The translations under genes and the position numbers were made by a program. A model generated the notes under the pieces. That model made no database searches. It saw only the letters and a program-made list of their open reading frames with translations, and was not told the DNA's origin. DNA of 64,000 nucleotides from Caecitellus pseudoparvulus (Eukaryota; Bigyra: Bicosoecida). Shown here one piece after another: positions 10,338 through 21,304 of this stretch. How positions within the stretch are numbered: the stretch's first letter is position 1; every line of letters starts with the position of its first letter. The DNA lies in the NCBI GenBank assembly GCA_965644315.1, contig CBFFRQ010000096.1, forward strand, positions 1 to 64,000, read 5' to 3'.

Positions 10338-12939
10338 CTATGCAGGGTGCCCCTCCTCCCCATGAACATAGCCCTCGTCGTACTCTCCCTCCTCATACCC
10401 GCCCTCCTCGTACACGCCCTCATCGTAAACGCCCTCCTCGTACACGCCCTCCTCGTACCCGCCCTCCTCGTACACGCCCTCCTCGTACTTGCCAGCTGGG
10501 TAGTCGACTCCCCCATACCCCTCTTCATCGTACTCAGTTTGGCCCTCTTCGTAAAGGAAGCCGTCTTCATAGAAGACTTCCTCATCGTAGCCCCCGCCGT
10601 CCTCTCTTGAGTGGGCGTCCTGGTGGCTTGCTAGTGCGGTGTGTGCCTCCAGGGAATGCCCTGGCTGGCCACCTTGATCAGCATGTTGGGCAGAAGACGG
10701 TGCGTGCCGTGTACGCTGGCCGGTCTTGGCCTGAGTCTGTGACGATGCTTGAGGGCCTGCCTCCCGCCCTGGAGAACCAAGTACAGTGGGATCTGCACCA
10801 CCTAAAGTGAGGGCCGTGTGGGGCACCCTTTCAGCGGAATCCGGGCCCTGCACGTCGTCTGGGGAAGGGCTGCTGGCCTGCTCCCTGCCTTGGTCCTGGC
10901 ATGTGCTTGCTTGGAGCAGGCGCTGCAGAGCTCGCCCTGGTCGGCGGCGATGTTTGACAGCATCTGACTGCCGGGGTCCCAGCTGCCCTCTCGCCAAGAG
11001 GTCTGCTTGCTTGACCATGTTTTCGGAGTCAACCCCTCGGTGGTCAGTGCCGAAGGCAATGCGAGAGCCGGCATCAGTCCTGCCGACGTTAATGTGGCGC
11101 TGGTTGTCATACCTTGACTGCGCAAGGGTCTTTTTCTGGCGCTTTGCTTGGGCCCTGCGGGCAGCCTCATCCCGTCGTTTGCGGGCAGCTTCCCGTGCTT
11201 CCTGCCGTGGGCCAACCTTGCTCTCTGCGAGGCGGGCAACCTTGGCCAGCTGTTGCGAGCGTACAACGTCTTTCAGGTCCTTTATGCGCTGCTTCTCATC
11301 TGCTGGGTCAGGTGGGACGGTTTTCGGCGGCAGCTGGCTCACTTGCTTCTTGAACTGTTGCTGGACTGTGCGTGCCTTGTCCACGACGCCCACCACGTCA
11401 CGGGCTCGCTTCGCAGCAACAAGCATGACACAGGAGAGGAGCACACCAAGCACTCCAAGCACGATGAAGATGAAGGAGAAGTCCGTGGGGGGTGGTGGCG
11501 GTGGGGCGTTGCTGGGGCTTGGACTGGCAGTGTAGCTGGGGGTTGCAGACGCCGTCATTGACGCGGTGGCAGATGGTGTCACCGTTGGTGATACTGAAGG
11601 GCACAGGTACGGGGGGGCCTGCACAGCAGGGTCAAACTCTGAAACGAACTTTTGCAGCCAGAACTTCTGCGACAGGACTGTCGTCACCCGCACCATGAGA
11701 TCGTTGCAAAGATTGTGCCCATCCCCTTCGTCATTGGGGCTGCGCGTCGCAACCCCAGCGACAGCCCACCGTGGAGTAGTGGCTGGTCGCGGAAAGACGT
11801 CCATGCTCTGTGAGAAGGGCACAAACAGGGGGGCCCCACGCTCTCCAAAATTCAAGCAAAGGCCGAACCTGTTGACCTCGCCGCCGTCGCGGCCCCGGAT
11901 GTACTCTAGCACGTAGTCCCCCGGGGCGTACACGGGGCATCGAGGGTCGGGAGTGCGCACCATGTCAATTTCGGATACATCTGTTACCATGGCTGCAGCT
12001 GCTGCTTGGCGGTGCCATCGGACAATGTCATCAGAGGGCATATCCACCCGCCCAGCCGCGTCCTGCGACATGCTGGTCGGTCCGATGGCGGACACAAACC
12101 CGGTGAAGTTTGTTCCCTGTAAAGGGCGTGGGGGGGCAAGGTCAGGGTGCCCACCAGCAAGGCCCTTGTGGTGCAGTCAGCTTACCAAGTTGGATGTCAC
12201 GAGCGGATGCCACGCCACACTGCCAGCAATGGTGGCAGCCGCGGGCAGCAACGCCACGCGCATAAGACCCATGTTCCACCCGGCCACTGCACCATGGTAA
12301 TGAAAGGCGGAGTCCACCAACTTCCCTATCGTCACGTAAGTCCCATTGCTAAGTACCGACTGAATGGACAGCTGGGGCTGTGACTCTGGCTGCAGGCGAA
12401 TGCCGTCCACCTGGCTCGTGGAGAGGGCCGTGAGAATGCACTGGCCGGCGGTGAGGACAACTGCGGGTGCAACGAAGACGCCTGTGCACTTGTACACTCC
12501 AAAGTCGTCGTCAAATATCCGCACAAGTCCAGGAAACAGCTGCGCACGATACCGGGATAGTGCAGGGTGCGGAGCGTTTCCACTCTGCCGTTGCGTGCAC
12601 TGGGTGCACACTCCACGCACGGCCATCGACTGGGAGGCATTAAAATCACTGTCCAGCATGCACAGTGTCAGTACAATCTTGCATAGTAGGAGGAGCACCC
12701 ACGCCTGCAAGGTTGTCGATTTCCACATCCTCGGCCTCAAACTTGGCACCCCTGTGGACTAGAGGAGGAAACGGCACACCTGCACGGAAATCACACGGTA
12801 GACAGCCGACACGCAGTTGGATGTTCTTAGTTTCGAATGTTTGCAGACTTGGAAGCTGCTCCTCGTGAACACCTGGAGCCGAAGCGCGGAGTGAGTGTGC
12901 ACAGAGAAATGCGAATGCGGCGACGCAGCTTCCAAGCAT
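10338..12939 (-). CDS. Membrane-anchored trypsin-fold pseudoprotease with acidic Tyr-rich tail repeats
   Basis: Exons 12939-12703, 12629-12186 and 12116-10338 join in phase to 819 residues. Residues 1-20 are a signal peptide (MLGSCVAAFAFLCAHSLRAS). A chymotrypsin-fold (S1-like) domain follows, recognisable from CTGVFVAPAVVLTAGQC, the counterpart of the usual 'VLTAAHC'. The catalytic His is Gln. At the Asp site the text reads NMGLMRV instead of a 'DIALL' type. At the Ser site FGERGAPLF replaces 'GDSGGPL'. All three catalytic residues thus appear lost. A Ser/Thr/Pro stalk, a single transmembrane helix (FSFIFIVLGVLGVLLSCVML) and a basic, coiled cytoplasmic tail follow. The tail ends in tandem YEEG(V/G) repeats encoded at 10375-10500. 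Binding or receptor function is inferred; no activity is expected. Confidence 0.8.
10375..10500. repeat. Tandem repeat encoding Tyr-Glu-Glu-Gly units
   Basis: About eight imperfect 15-base units built on CCCTCCTCGTACACG (plus strand) encode the acidic C-terminal repeats of the pseudoprotease on the minus strand. Units differ by single bases, mostly silent or Val/Gly/Asp switches, so selection on the peptide is likely. Confidence 0.9.
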
Positions 12940-13266
12940 GGCAGGATCCCGTTTATCTGCCAGTAGCATGCTATCAATTCCTTCTCCTGTGAGGCACGGG
13001 CCAGTGTCTGAAGGATGTCGACGTTGCCTTGCCAGGCAGCGTGCCGCTCAGCTAAAGCCAAGGCCATTGTGCTTGGAGCGCAAACCACACGCCAGCTTTG
13101 GCAAAATGTCTGCTGCCCGCGGCTTGAATGCAAGGTTTGAGCATCTTGCCTGCAAGAAGTGGGCATATGAGTGCGATGCTGCTTGATCTGTTCCACAGCA
13201 AGGCAAGACTCCTTGGCGTGAGCTTGAGGTGGTCGGCACAACTTCCGCACCTCCGCGGCGCCGGCC
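12940..13266. other. Divergent intergenic region
   Basis: These 327 bases lie between the start of the pseudoprotease gene (minus) and the small membrane-protein gene (plus). I see no supported gene or repeat here. Confidence 0.45.
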
Positions 13267-13967
13267 ATGACCACTAGGCACTCAGTGTGGGGCACGGTGG
13301 CAACGGAAGCCACGATGCTGCTACTTGCCATGCTGGTGCAGTGTGCCGTGTTCTTCCCCCTTCACTTTGACTTCCAGGAGTGCCTTCCACACATCGCCAC
13401 GAGCCTTGCCCTGTACGCTGGCCTTCGAGCGGCCCTAGGCATCTCCTCCGGCTCAGTCGCCTGGCTTGATCGACGCGGCGCCTCTGATGCATTGTCAGTA
13501 GCGGCAGCCCTGGCAGGAGTTGCGCTGTATCAGTACCCACTGTGTGCGTAGCGCCTCGAGCTTGCCCTCACACCTGCACCCCACTTTGTCCTGTCCGGCC
13601 CACAGCACGAAAGACGGCCGCAATCTTTTTGAAGCGACACTTGGGCAGTTCAGCTGCCATTCTGTTCTCCCGCATGTGGAAGGCCATAGCCAAGCAGGAG
13701 CTTGCGATTGTCATGCAGTTGGGCGTTCGGCTGTTGCTCGCTGTCCTGGTAGGTCGCGCAGTGTTCGTGCTGTGGAGCCTGCTGCGCTGCCGCCTTCGAC
13801 CGTCTTCCTTTTACACTTGGAGGGGGGTACACACACGGCCAACTGACAAGCCTGGGGGCAGCACGGAGGCCGATGAAACAAGTGGCCAGGCGGATGTGTC
13901 TGGTCCAACCGCCCAGCACGGCCCAGTCCACGACGAAAAGCTGGGCTCTCACAACCCCGCGAGCTGA
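13267..13967 (+). CDS. Small multi-pass membrane protein, unknown family
   Basis: Exons 13267-13543 and 13606-13967 join (donor GTGCGT, acceptor CCACAG) to 212 residues. Hydrophobic segments lie at about residues 16-35, 45-60, 72-90 and 128-150. A hydrophilic tail rich in Thr, Gly and His follows. I do not recognise the family. The N-terminal half (two to three helices) and the basic link KRHLGSSAAILFSRMWKAI suggest an organelle or endomembrane protein. The stop is only 16 bases from the stop of the convergent gene at 13984. Confidence 0.6.
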
Positions 13968-13983
13968 ATGCATTGAACAAGCT

Positions 13984-15624
13984 TTACATGAGCCGATCTG
14001 CCTCGCTCCGGCTGCGCAGGCGATGGCGGCCGAAGCCCGAGCCTGCGCTGCCTGGGCGCCGTGCCGCTGATGTGCTGGAAGACATCATGGCCGCTGCCGC
14101 TGCGAGGTTCCGGGATGCCCGGTCTTCCGCATGAGCTGGCGTGTGGCCGCCTGAGAGGGCGTGCAGTGCCTCGCAAGCCTCCATGTCTTCGTCCCCTGGC
14201 GTCAGCACTGGCCGCTTGCGGTCGCGGGGCGTGTACCCGATGACGGTGTCCCCCCCCCCTAACGTGGGCGGTCCGACCGACGCACCGCCATCCAGCCTCG
14301 GCGCGTGTAGACGAATGCCCGTCGCATCTTCGGCACTGGCTGCGGCTGCCTCGCTGGCGCGCATGGCAGCCTGGGCAGCTGCTGCGTCTGCCTGCAGGCC
14401 ATCAAAGTCGACACTGCCACGGCGACCCCCAGCACCCGAGTAGTCCAAGCCACCAGCAGTGCCTGTAGCAGAGGCAGCTCCCGGGGTGGCGCCCCCCATC
14501 AGCATCAAGGCTGCAGCTTCGTGCGTAGTCATGCCCTCGGAGCTGACCATGCCTCCGTGGCCGGCACCTTGTGGAGACATCAAGCCAGGCATCATGGCGC
14601 CGTGGACACTGCCTCCACCAGCAGTGGGCGGGCCTGGGGGGATGTTTCCCTGAGGCCCTTGTAGCCTCCCCCCGCAAGCAACAGCTCCGGACAGTGACGA
14701 GGAGTCGGCGATGGAATTTCCCCGCGGCCGGGCGTAGCCGTCGCCACGGGCGCCCGCCAGTCCAGACGAGCCGTCTGGCAAGCTGGCCTCCATGTGGGCT
14801 GCCCGCTGTCTCAGCGTGCCGTTCTCCTGTTGCAGGCGCACGACGGCGTCCCGCAAGCGCACTTCGCGCATCTCAGCGTCGCGCAGGCGCACCTGCAACT
14901 GCACAACCAACTGGGTCAGGGCCTCTTTACTCAGGCTCTGCAGCGAACCCAAGCTGTTCAACACGTTTGCCTTGTGTTGGGCTGCGTTTCGGGCAGCGAG
15001 GGCCTGGGACAGCGCCTCCTGGTGCATGCGGGCGGTCTGGGACGTCATCATGGCTGCTGAGACTGCAGGGCCCGACCCTTGGGCCGCTGAAATACGGGAG
15101 GACTGAATCTTGCCGGCCTTCCCCGCCGCCACCAGGGCGGCTGCTGCGTGCAGAGTCGTGTCTGACTCGGAACGCTTCATGCCGGCGGGGCGCTTAGCCT
15201 TCTCGGCCCCGGCGTCTTCATCGCTCGCGCGCTTGGTGCGGCGGCGTTTCTTGCGATCTGACTTGAAGATGGCGTCAAGGTCCACGTCGGCCCAGCTCTT
15301 GCCAAGAGGCACGAATGCCTCGCCGGACTTGCGGATGAAGGCACCCTCAACTGAGTGTCGCGAGGCGGGCACGAAGCACACGCCGCGGTTGTACAGCGCC
15401 CGCAGCAAGTTCGGCCAAATGATGTCCGTGCGGGACGTGCCATTGGCCCCCCTTGTTGCACTGGGATGAGCGCGTTTGGAAGCGACTGTGTTCAGGGCTG
15501 TCAGCACCTCGCGTCGGTCCTTGCACAACAGGCGTTTGTTGTCTGGGGACAGCGCCAGCAGCTCCCGCTTGACGCCTGGGTGCTTGTTTTGAGCAAGTTC
15601 CACGAGGGCCATGCACCAATTCAT
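13984..15624 (-). CDS. Hypothetical nuclear-type protein with central coiled coil
   Basis: A single open frame of 546 residues. The N-terminal ~130 residues look folded (motifs IIWPNLLRALYNRGVCFVP and EAFVPLGKSWADVDLDAIF). They are followed by a strongly basic stretch KSDRKKRRRTKR that could be a nuclear localisation signal. A coiled coil at about 240-300 (LVVQLQVRLRDAEMREVRL) and a long Gly/Ala/Met-rich disordered tail complete it. I do not recognise the family; a chromatin or RNA role is a guess from composition. An upstream exon cannot be excluded. Confidence 0.65.
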   Translation of the reverse strand: MNWCMALVELAQNKHPGVKRELLALSPDNKRLLCKDRREVLTALNTVASKRAHPSATRGANGTSRTDIIWPNLLRALYNRGVCFVPASRHSVEGAFIRKSGEAFVPLGKSWADVDLDAIFKSDRKKRRRTKRASDEDAGAEKAKRPAGMKRSESDTTLHAAAALVAAGKAGKIQSSRISAAQGSGPAVSAAMMTSQTARMHQEALSQALAARNAAQHKANVLNSLGSLQSLSKEALTQLVVQLQVRLRDAEMREVRLRDAVVRLQQENGTLRQRAAHMEASLPDGSSGLAGARGDGYARPRGNSIADSSSLSGAVACGGRLQGPQGNIPPGPPTAGGGSVHGAMMPGLMSPQGAGHGGMVSSEGMTTHEAAALMLMGGATPGAASATGTAGGLDYSGAGGRRGSVDFDGLQADAAAAQAAMRASEAAAASAEDATGIRLHAPRLDGGASVGPPTLGGGDTVIGYTPRDRKRPVLTPGDEDMEACEALHALSGGHTPAHAEDRASRNLAAAAAMMSSSTSAARRPGSAGSGFGRHRLRSRSEADRLM

Positions 15625-16437
15625 GGTTTCCTATTCTGAGCATGGCGAGTTGGAGTCGTGGCGTGCGGGGCGGCTTCGGCAGGATGGAAAACCGCAGGGT
15701 CGGTGTGACAGCAGCGTTTCACCTGGGACACAGGGCAGGCCAGCGCCAGCCTGTTGCACGTGGCGCAGCGCGTCCCACAGGGCCGAAAATATCGAGCACA
15801 GCCTGTTTGGTGCGCTGGTTCCCAGGCATATCTACGATCAAGCGCCTTGCGCTCAGCCTGGCTGCCCCAGCACTCTGCGGAAGTACCGCCTCACCTTTGG
15901 AGGGGATGCAAGAGCAGCACCTTTCCGAGCCCTGACTTGCAAAGAGGGCCAGGTGCTAAGTGTTGAGCTGGTGCTCGCAAACTTCAAGGGTGGTGTCTGG
16001 GTGCACGTGCTTCCAGCGAACCGAGACCGATGCCGCCTGCCTTGACTTGCCTCGCTTGACAACGCTGCCCCTTCGCTCCCTTCGTGCGGCACTCAAACAG
16101 CCACCTTGAGGCCCAAGAACCTGCAGCTGGCACTCTGGAGGATGTCGCAGGCTGATTGTTTTGTCCCCCAGCTGGCGGTGGGGCCTCCCGAATCCCCCCG
16201 TGGCCGCGGCGCTGGCCAGATGGCATGGCAGTGGAGCAGCGTTTCGTGTCGCCGTCGGCCCCCCAAACACCCCTCTAGAGCGCCGGAGCACCCTTTACCG
16301 CCGAGGCACCAACAGACAGTCACGTCAATCTCACGAGTTGAACAAACTTCGACCGCACTCCATGCCCCACATCCTGCACCCCGGAGAGAGCCGCTGCACT
16401 GCCAGGCGGAACAAGGCGCGAAACTCCACGGCACACC
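15625..16437. other. 813-base stretch without a supported gene
   Basis: Short open stretches exist on both strands. On plus, the frame ending at 16045 has a protein-like 3' part. On minus, codons around 15850-15790 read VDMPGNQRTKQAVLDIFGPV, which also looks protein-like. I could not assemble a spliced gene from either. The 3' part probably carries the promoter of OLA1. Confidence 0.4.
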
Positions 16438-17932
16438 ATGCCTCCCAAGCGCAAGGGTGGCGCGGCATCTGGCGGCAGTGATGCCGCCAAGCACATGATG
16501 CTGCTGGGCCGCCCCGGCAACAACGTCAAAATGGGCATTGTCGGCTTGCCCAACGTTGGCAAGAGCACCATGTTCAACTGCCTGAACCAAGCTGCTGCTG
16601 CCGCCGCCGAGAACTACCCCTTCTGCACACTGGACCCAAACGTGGCCAAGGTTCCCGTTCCAGACGAGCGCTTCGACCACCTCGTGGAGGTTTTCAAGCC
16701 CAAGAGCACGTGCGTGTCGCCGGCAGCGGCTGCGGAAAATGCCTGCTGACTGACTGCCGCGGCAGCCACTTCACCACGCCGAGCCTGCCCCGCCCCTCCC
16801 CTCCTCAGTGTGCCTGCTGTGCTGACAGTCACGGACATTGCTGGCTTGATCCGCGGAGCGTCCACTGGTGCAGGGTTGGGCAACGCCTTCCTGTCCCACA
16901 TTGCGGCCGTGGATGGTATCTTCCACGTCGTGCGTGCCTTCCCCAACAAGAACGTCGTGCACGTGGATGGAGATGTGGACCCAGTGCGAGACCTGGAGAC
17001 TATCCATGGCGAGCTGCGCCTTAAGGACCTGGCCGCCGTCAACGGCTGGCTCGAGAAGAACGAGCGCCCGTACAAGGCTGGCGTGAAGGAGATCAAGGGC
17101 AAGTACGAATTTTTCTTGCGCGTGAAGGAGTTCCTGGAGGGGGGCGAGGACATCCGGTACGGCACGTGGACTGGCCTGGAAGTGGAAATGTTGAACGAGC
17201 AGCAGCTCTTGACCGCCAAGCCCGTCATCTACCTGGCCAACATGTCCGAGAAGGCGTACATTGCCAAGGGGAACAAGTGGCTGCCTAAGCTCGCCGAGTG
17301 GCTCAAGGCAAAGGGCAGCGAGGAGAAGATGATCCCCTTCTCTTGTGAATTCGAAGAGAAGCTGCAGGAAATGGGCGGCTGGCAGAGTGCCGAAGCACAG
17401 GCGTACCAGGAAGAGGTACGTTGCAGTCGTGTTGTGCTGCCGCCATTGCCAATGACGAGAATTACTACGGTACTGACACCCGATTAGACCCGGGTGGAGT
17501 GAGGTCACGATTAGTCTTTCCGAGGCATGAGCACTTGCCTGCTTCACGTGCCCGCGGTCGTATGCCCACGCGTCACCGCCCTCCCTTGCCGCCGCTCCAC
17601 AGAAGAAGACCAAGAGCATGATGCCGCGCATCATCCGCACTGGCTTCCGCACATTGAAGCTGTCAAACTTCTTCACCGCGGGTGCTGACGAAGTGCGCGC
17701 CTGGACAGTGCGGGCTGGCTCCACTGCGCCACAGTGTGCCGGCGTCATCCACACTGACTTCGAGAAGGGCTTCATTGCTGCAGACACGATGTCGTACACA
17801 GACTTCGTGGAGCATGGGGACAGCGAGACGCAGGTCAAGCTCGCGGGTAAGCTTCGATCGGAAGGCCGAAAGTACATTATGAACGACGGAGACATCTTCC
17901 ACTTCAAGTTCAACGTGGGGAAGGGCAAGTGA
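16438..17932 (+). CDS. OLA1: Obg-like ATPase 1 (YchF/OLA1 family)
   Basis: Exons 16438-16709, 16809-17415 and 17603-17932 join in phase to 402 residues, the normal length of OLA1. The G1 motif is GLPNVGKST (residues ~35-43) and the switch region is [11 protein letters not shown]. The position of the usual NKxD base-specificity motif reads NMSE, the family's ATP-preferring variant. A coiled-coil insertion and a C-terminal TGS domain ending in [11 protein letters not shown] follow. OLA1/YchF proteins bind ribosomes and hydrolyse ATP in translation and stress control; they are cytosolic. Introns are 99 and 187 bases; the first uses GTGCGT. The stop lies 27 bases from that of the convergent gene. 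Confidence 0.96.
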
Positions 17933-17959
17933 TGTTGCACTGCTCCACCCCTATCAGCC

Positions 17960-20900
17960 TCACAATGCAGCGTCTTGTCCATCCTCCTCTGCGACCTCTG
18001 GGCCCCCTTGACTGGCGCCCTCCCCATCAGTGGAGCTGTCGCTGCTGCTGCCGCTCGACGTGCCTGAGGTTTCGGAAGCTGAGTCATGAAAGTGCTCTGC
18101 ACCCATGTCAGCCTCGCGGGCAGACCTGACGCGCTTCGCCCCAATGCTTGTGGGGGTGGGTGCAAAGGTGGCCTGAGTTGAGCCTTCACCAGGCCCAGCC
18201 TGTACCCCCGCCTCGCTTTCGCCGCCCTCGAGCCAAGCTTGAACCTCTTGAGCCTCGCGCTCTGGAAGCATGCCAGAGGCACTGTAGGTGGCCAGGAAAG
18301 CCTGCACTTCGCCGATGGCGACCTCAGCTACGTCGTCACTGGCTGCAGTGACCACGAGGGGCACCGCTCGTGACACAACTTCATCCACCGCTCCTCCACG
18401 GGCTGAGCCTTCCAACGCGGCCACTCGGCGCCGCACCTGCTGCACCGCTTGCTGCACCGTGTCCAGCTCCACCACCAGCCGAGCTTGGGCCGCTTGGGAG
18501 TGCGCAGTCGCTGGCATGGCAGAGGGAGCCGAGTCCACAGAGCTATCGACTGCAAAAGCCTTCAAAGCTGCCACACCCGCCTCCAGCTCTTCCACCCGCC
18601 GCAGCACACCATCCCGAACGCCGGCGCCGCTCGGGGCGGCGCCCTCTTGCCCTGACCCACTTGGCGTCACCCGGCGAACACCCCCCCCTTCCACGTGCGC
18701 CGAGCGAAGCTGCATCAGAGCAGCCACACATGACACCAGCAACGGCAACAGCCCACGGCCTGCCAGGCGATGGGCAGGCACGCCCAGCCAGCGAGCCACG
18801 GCTCCCCTGGCATGCAAGGCTTCACGCTCGCCTGCGCCGATGACTAGCCGCGGTGGGGCCAGGGCGTTCGCCGCCTGCCTGACTGCAGAGCGAATGGCAG
18901 TCTGGGCGACCGCTTGGGCGATGCCAGGCACAGCGGTGGGGCGAGCGGGCCACAGCCCGATGGCTTCTTGCATGTCCTCTTCTGACGCCCGCTCTTCACT
19001 GTGCATGCCAGGCAGCAAGCGCCACAGGGGGGTCGCCGATTCTTCACTGGAAGCTGGCAGTCCATCCTGCGGAGAGCTGCCTGCGCTGACAGGGGTGCAG
19101 AGCCCTGAAGGCTCACTTTCAGCGGCTGCACGCATGGACAGAGTCCGCTTCAGCGCTCGTGCGTGCAGGGCGCTTTGGTCTGCAGTCAGAGGCTGCCTGT
19201 TTTTGCGTAAGGGTGGCCCAACGCCGATGATATCGCTGAGGTCTTCATCTTCCTCCCCATGTGCCATTGGAGTCGGCGCCTGCTGCCTGCTTGGGCCTTG
19301 CATGGAGCCCTCAGCCTGAAGGGAGGAAGCAGCTGGCGCAACTTGGCTCACTCCGAGAAGGCTGAAAATCTCCGCTGCTGAGTCGGGCGGTGCCGCTGCC
19401 GATGCAGCATGTGGAGGGGCCTGTGTTCTCCCGGCCACCTCCTCCAAACGAGCTTCCAGCTTGACCAAAGCCTGCCGTACGTCGGGCGCTGCAGGAGCGG
19501 ATGTGGGGCCCGTCGCTGCCACGCCGGGCGAGGCAGACAGTCGTTTCTCAAGCGCCCTCCAGCTGCGAACTCGGGCGCCTATCTCCCGCTCAAGGGCTGC
19601 TCTCACCTCTTCCACGGCGCTCTGCGGCGCAGCCTGGTCCACCCCGCTGCCTTGCAGCTCCCGCTTCAGATCTGCAGACAGGGTGCGGGCGAGGCGTGCC
19701 TCCAGGCTGCCCAGGGATGCCTGCACGGAGGCGATGGATGCAGCGCAAGCTGCCACAGCGCGTGAGGACCCTGACGCAACAGACTGCAGTCGGCTGTGGA
19801 CGTCCTCTTGCAGCGCGTGGACGCTGCTGGAGGTGTCCTGCGCCGCAGCCTGTACTGCCGTGGAAAGGCGCTGCATGGCCCGGGCAGCTTGCGCGCGCTC
19901 GCGGGCGGCATCGCCAGCCAGAGAGCGGACGCCCAGTGCTGCTGAGTGCACTTCGGCGCTGAGGGCAGTCATTTCACCCTGCATGTTGAGGAAGTCCGCC
20001 GTGAGGCCTTCTACAGCCGCGGACACCGCCATGACCGTGCGCAAGACGGCGTGTGCCTGGGTACGCGCCGCATACTCTGCACTGCTGCCACCCCCGGGGT
20101 GTGGAGAGAGAGGCCCTAACACGGGCTTGCGTCCGATGCCGCCCAGAGCCTGCAGAGTGGAAGTGCTGACGAGAGCCTGCTCCTGACGCGCGCTGCCGCG
20201 TGGGGTGTGACTGCCGCCCCGACCGCCTTGCGATGCAAGCTGAGACAGCTGCTCTCCCAGCACCGCCACTTCTGCCTGCAGGGCTTGCAGGGAAGAAAAG
20301 ACAGCTTGCGGAGGTACGGGTCCAAGCCTGGCTGTCACCTTCGCATCCACAGCTGCGTCCACGCCGGCGCCCAGCATGCCCGCCAAGCCCTGCATCTGGG
20401 ATGCGTTCTCGTGACAGGCCACCTGCACTTCGCCCACAGTGGAGGTCAGGCGGGCAACCTCCTCCGCGAGACCTGCCGTGGCTGTTGCTAGGCCTGCCAG
20501 AGAAAGGGGTTCGCCGGCTGATCCAACCATGCCTTTCTGCACACTCTTGGAGCGGCCTGGCAGCTCTGCCTCTGTGGGCTCGGGAGTCCGGAAGCGAGGA
20601 TCCACCGCAGATGAAGATCGGGGCCCCCCGCGGGGGGGAGACCCCAGCTCGCTCCCTGCTCGGAGGTCGGCCTGCAAGGCAGCCAGCCCGCCGCCCCGTT
20701 TGTGCGGGGAGGCACTGGCTGTCGGGGTGGCGGGCTGGCCACCCATCGCTCCTGCCTTCCTCTCTGGTGTGGTGGGTGACACAGGGGTCTGTCGGGGGGC
20801 TTGCGCGGCGCGGCCGACTTTGGCGCTGCTGTCCAGCGCCCGGCGTAGGCCGGCCGTCTCCGAGGCAGCCTCGTCGGCTGCCGCACGCGCCACGGCAGCA

Positions 20901-21304
20901 GCTGCAGAGGCCCGGGATGCAGCACTTTCGGCAGTGGCAAGCCTGCCTTGTGCCGCCTTGAGCTGCTCTTGTGTGCTGAGCAGCTGCTTGCGAAGGTCCA
21001 CAACGCTGGCTTCAAGAGAGCCGGTTGCTGCCGCCACAGCTGCGGCAACTTCAGCCTGCACCAACGCCTGAAGTTGCCCTGCTGGCATGCCAGCGCCGCC
21101 CATAGTTGCACTTGGCCGTGTTGCTCCTTGGGACGTGGAGGTTGTCCCGATGGGTGAGGCAACGGCCATGAGCGGCGAGGGTTGCGCAGGCAGCGCGGGC
21201 ACGGCGCTGGTGGTGGGGTTGCTGCTGCTCTGAGCATGCACCTGCAGGGCCTTCACAGCCACCCTGGCCCCGCCACTTGCTGTGGATCCTTCGCCAGACG
21301 ACAT
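17960..21304 (-). CDS. Large Ala-rich coiled-coil protein, unknown
   Basis: A frame of about 1114 residues from the first in-frame ATG. It is dominated by Ala/Gln/Glu/Ser heptads (e.g. LRKQLLSTQEQLKAAQGRL near residue 105), several further coiled coils and Pro/Ser linkers. The tail is acidic and Ser-rich (SETSGTSSGSSSDSS). Upstream of the ATG the frame stays open and protein-like for about 20 codons, back to a possible acceptor near 21375. The true N-terminus is probably in an upstream exon. No enzyme motif is seen. A structural role (cytoskeleton or nuclear envelope) is only a guess. Confidence 0.65.
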   Translation of the reverse strand: MSSGEGSTASGGARVAVKALQVHAQSSSNPTTSAVPALPAQPSPLMAVASPIGTTSTSQGATRPSATMGGAGMPAGQLQALVQAEVAAAVAAATGSLEASVVDLRKQLLSTQEQLKAAQGRLATAESAASRASAAAAVARAAADEAASETAGLRRALDSSAKVGRAAQAPRQTPVSPTTPERKAGAMGGQPATPTASASPHKRGGGLAALQADLRAGSELGSPPRGGPRSSSAVDPRFRTPEPTEAELPGRSKSVQKGMVGSAGEPLSLAGLATATAGLAEEVARLTSTVGEVQVACHENASQMQGLAGMLGAGVDAAVDAKVTARLGPVPPQAVFSSLQALQAEVAVLGEQLSQLASQGGRGGSHTPRGSARQEQALVSTSTLQALGGIGRKPVLGPLSPHPGGGSSAEYAARTQAHAVLRTVMAVSAAVEGLTADFLNMQGEMTALSAEVHSAALGVRSLAGDAARERAQAARAMQRLSTAVQAAAQDTSSSVHALQEDVHSRLQSVASGSSRAVAACAASIASVQASLGSLEARLARTLSADLKRELQGSGVDQAAPQSAVEEVRAALEREIGARVRSWRALEKRLSASPGVAATGPTSAPAAPDVRQALVKLEARLEEVAGRTQAPPHAASAAAPPDSAAEIFSLLGVSQVAPAASSLQAEGSMQGPSRQQAPTPMAHGEEDEDLSDIIGVGPPLRKNRQPLTADQSALHARALKRTLSMRAAAESEPSGLCTPVSAGSSPQDGLPASSEESATPLWRLLPGMHSEERASEEDMQEAIGLWPARPTAVPGIAQAVAQTAIRSAVRQAANALAPPRLVIGAGEREALHARGAVARWLGVPAHRLAGRGLLPLLVSCVAALMQLRSAHVEGGGVRRVTPSGSGQEGAAPSGAGVRDGVLRRVEELEAGVAALKAFAVDSSVDSAPSAMPATAHSQAAQARLVVELDTVQQAVQQVRRRVAALEGSARGGAVDEVVSRAVPLVVTAASDDVAEVAIGEVQAFLATYSASGMLPEREAQEVQAWLEGGESEAGVQAGPGEGSTQATFAPTPTSIGAKRVRSAREADMGAEHFHDSASETSGTSSGSSSDSSTDGEGASQGGPEVAEEDGQDAAL

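Noticed and set aside
10375-10500. CRISPR-like or minisatellite array
   Set aside because: Units are contiguous, without spacers, and encode an in-frame peptide repeat.
16093-16680. 195-codon minus-strand frame
   Set aside because: Overlaps OLA1 exon 1 antisense and lacks any recognisable feature.
18288-19319. 343-codon plus-strand open frame, Ser/Ala-rich
   Set aside because: Shadow of the Ala-rich coiled-coil gene on the minus strand.
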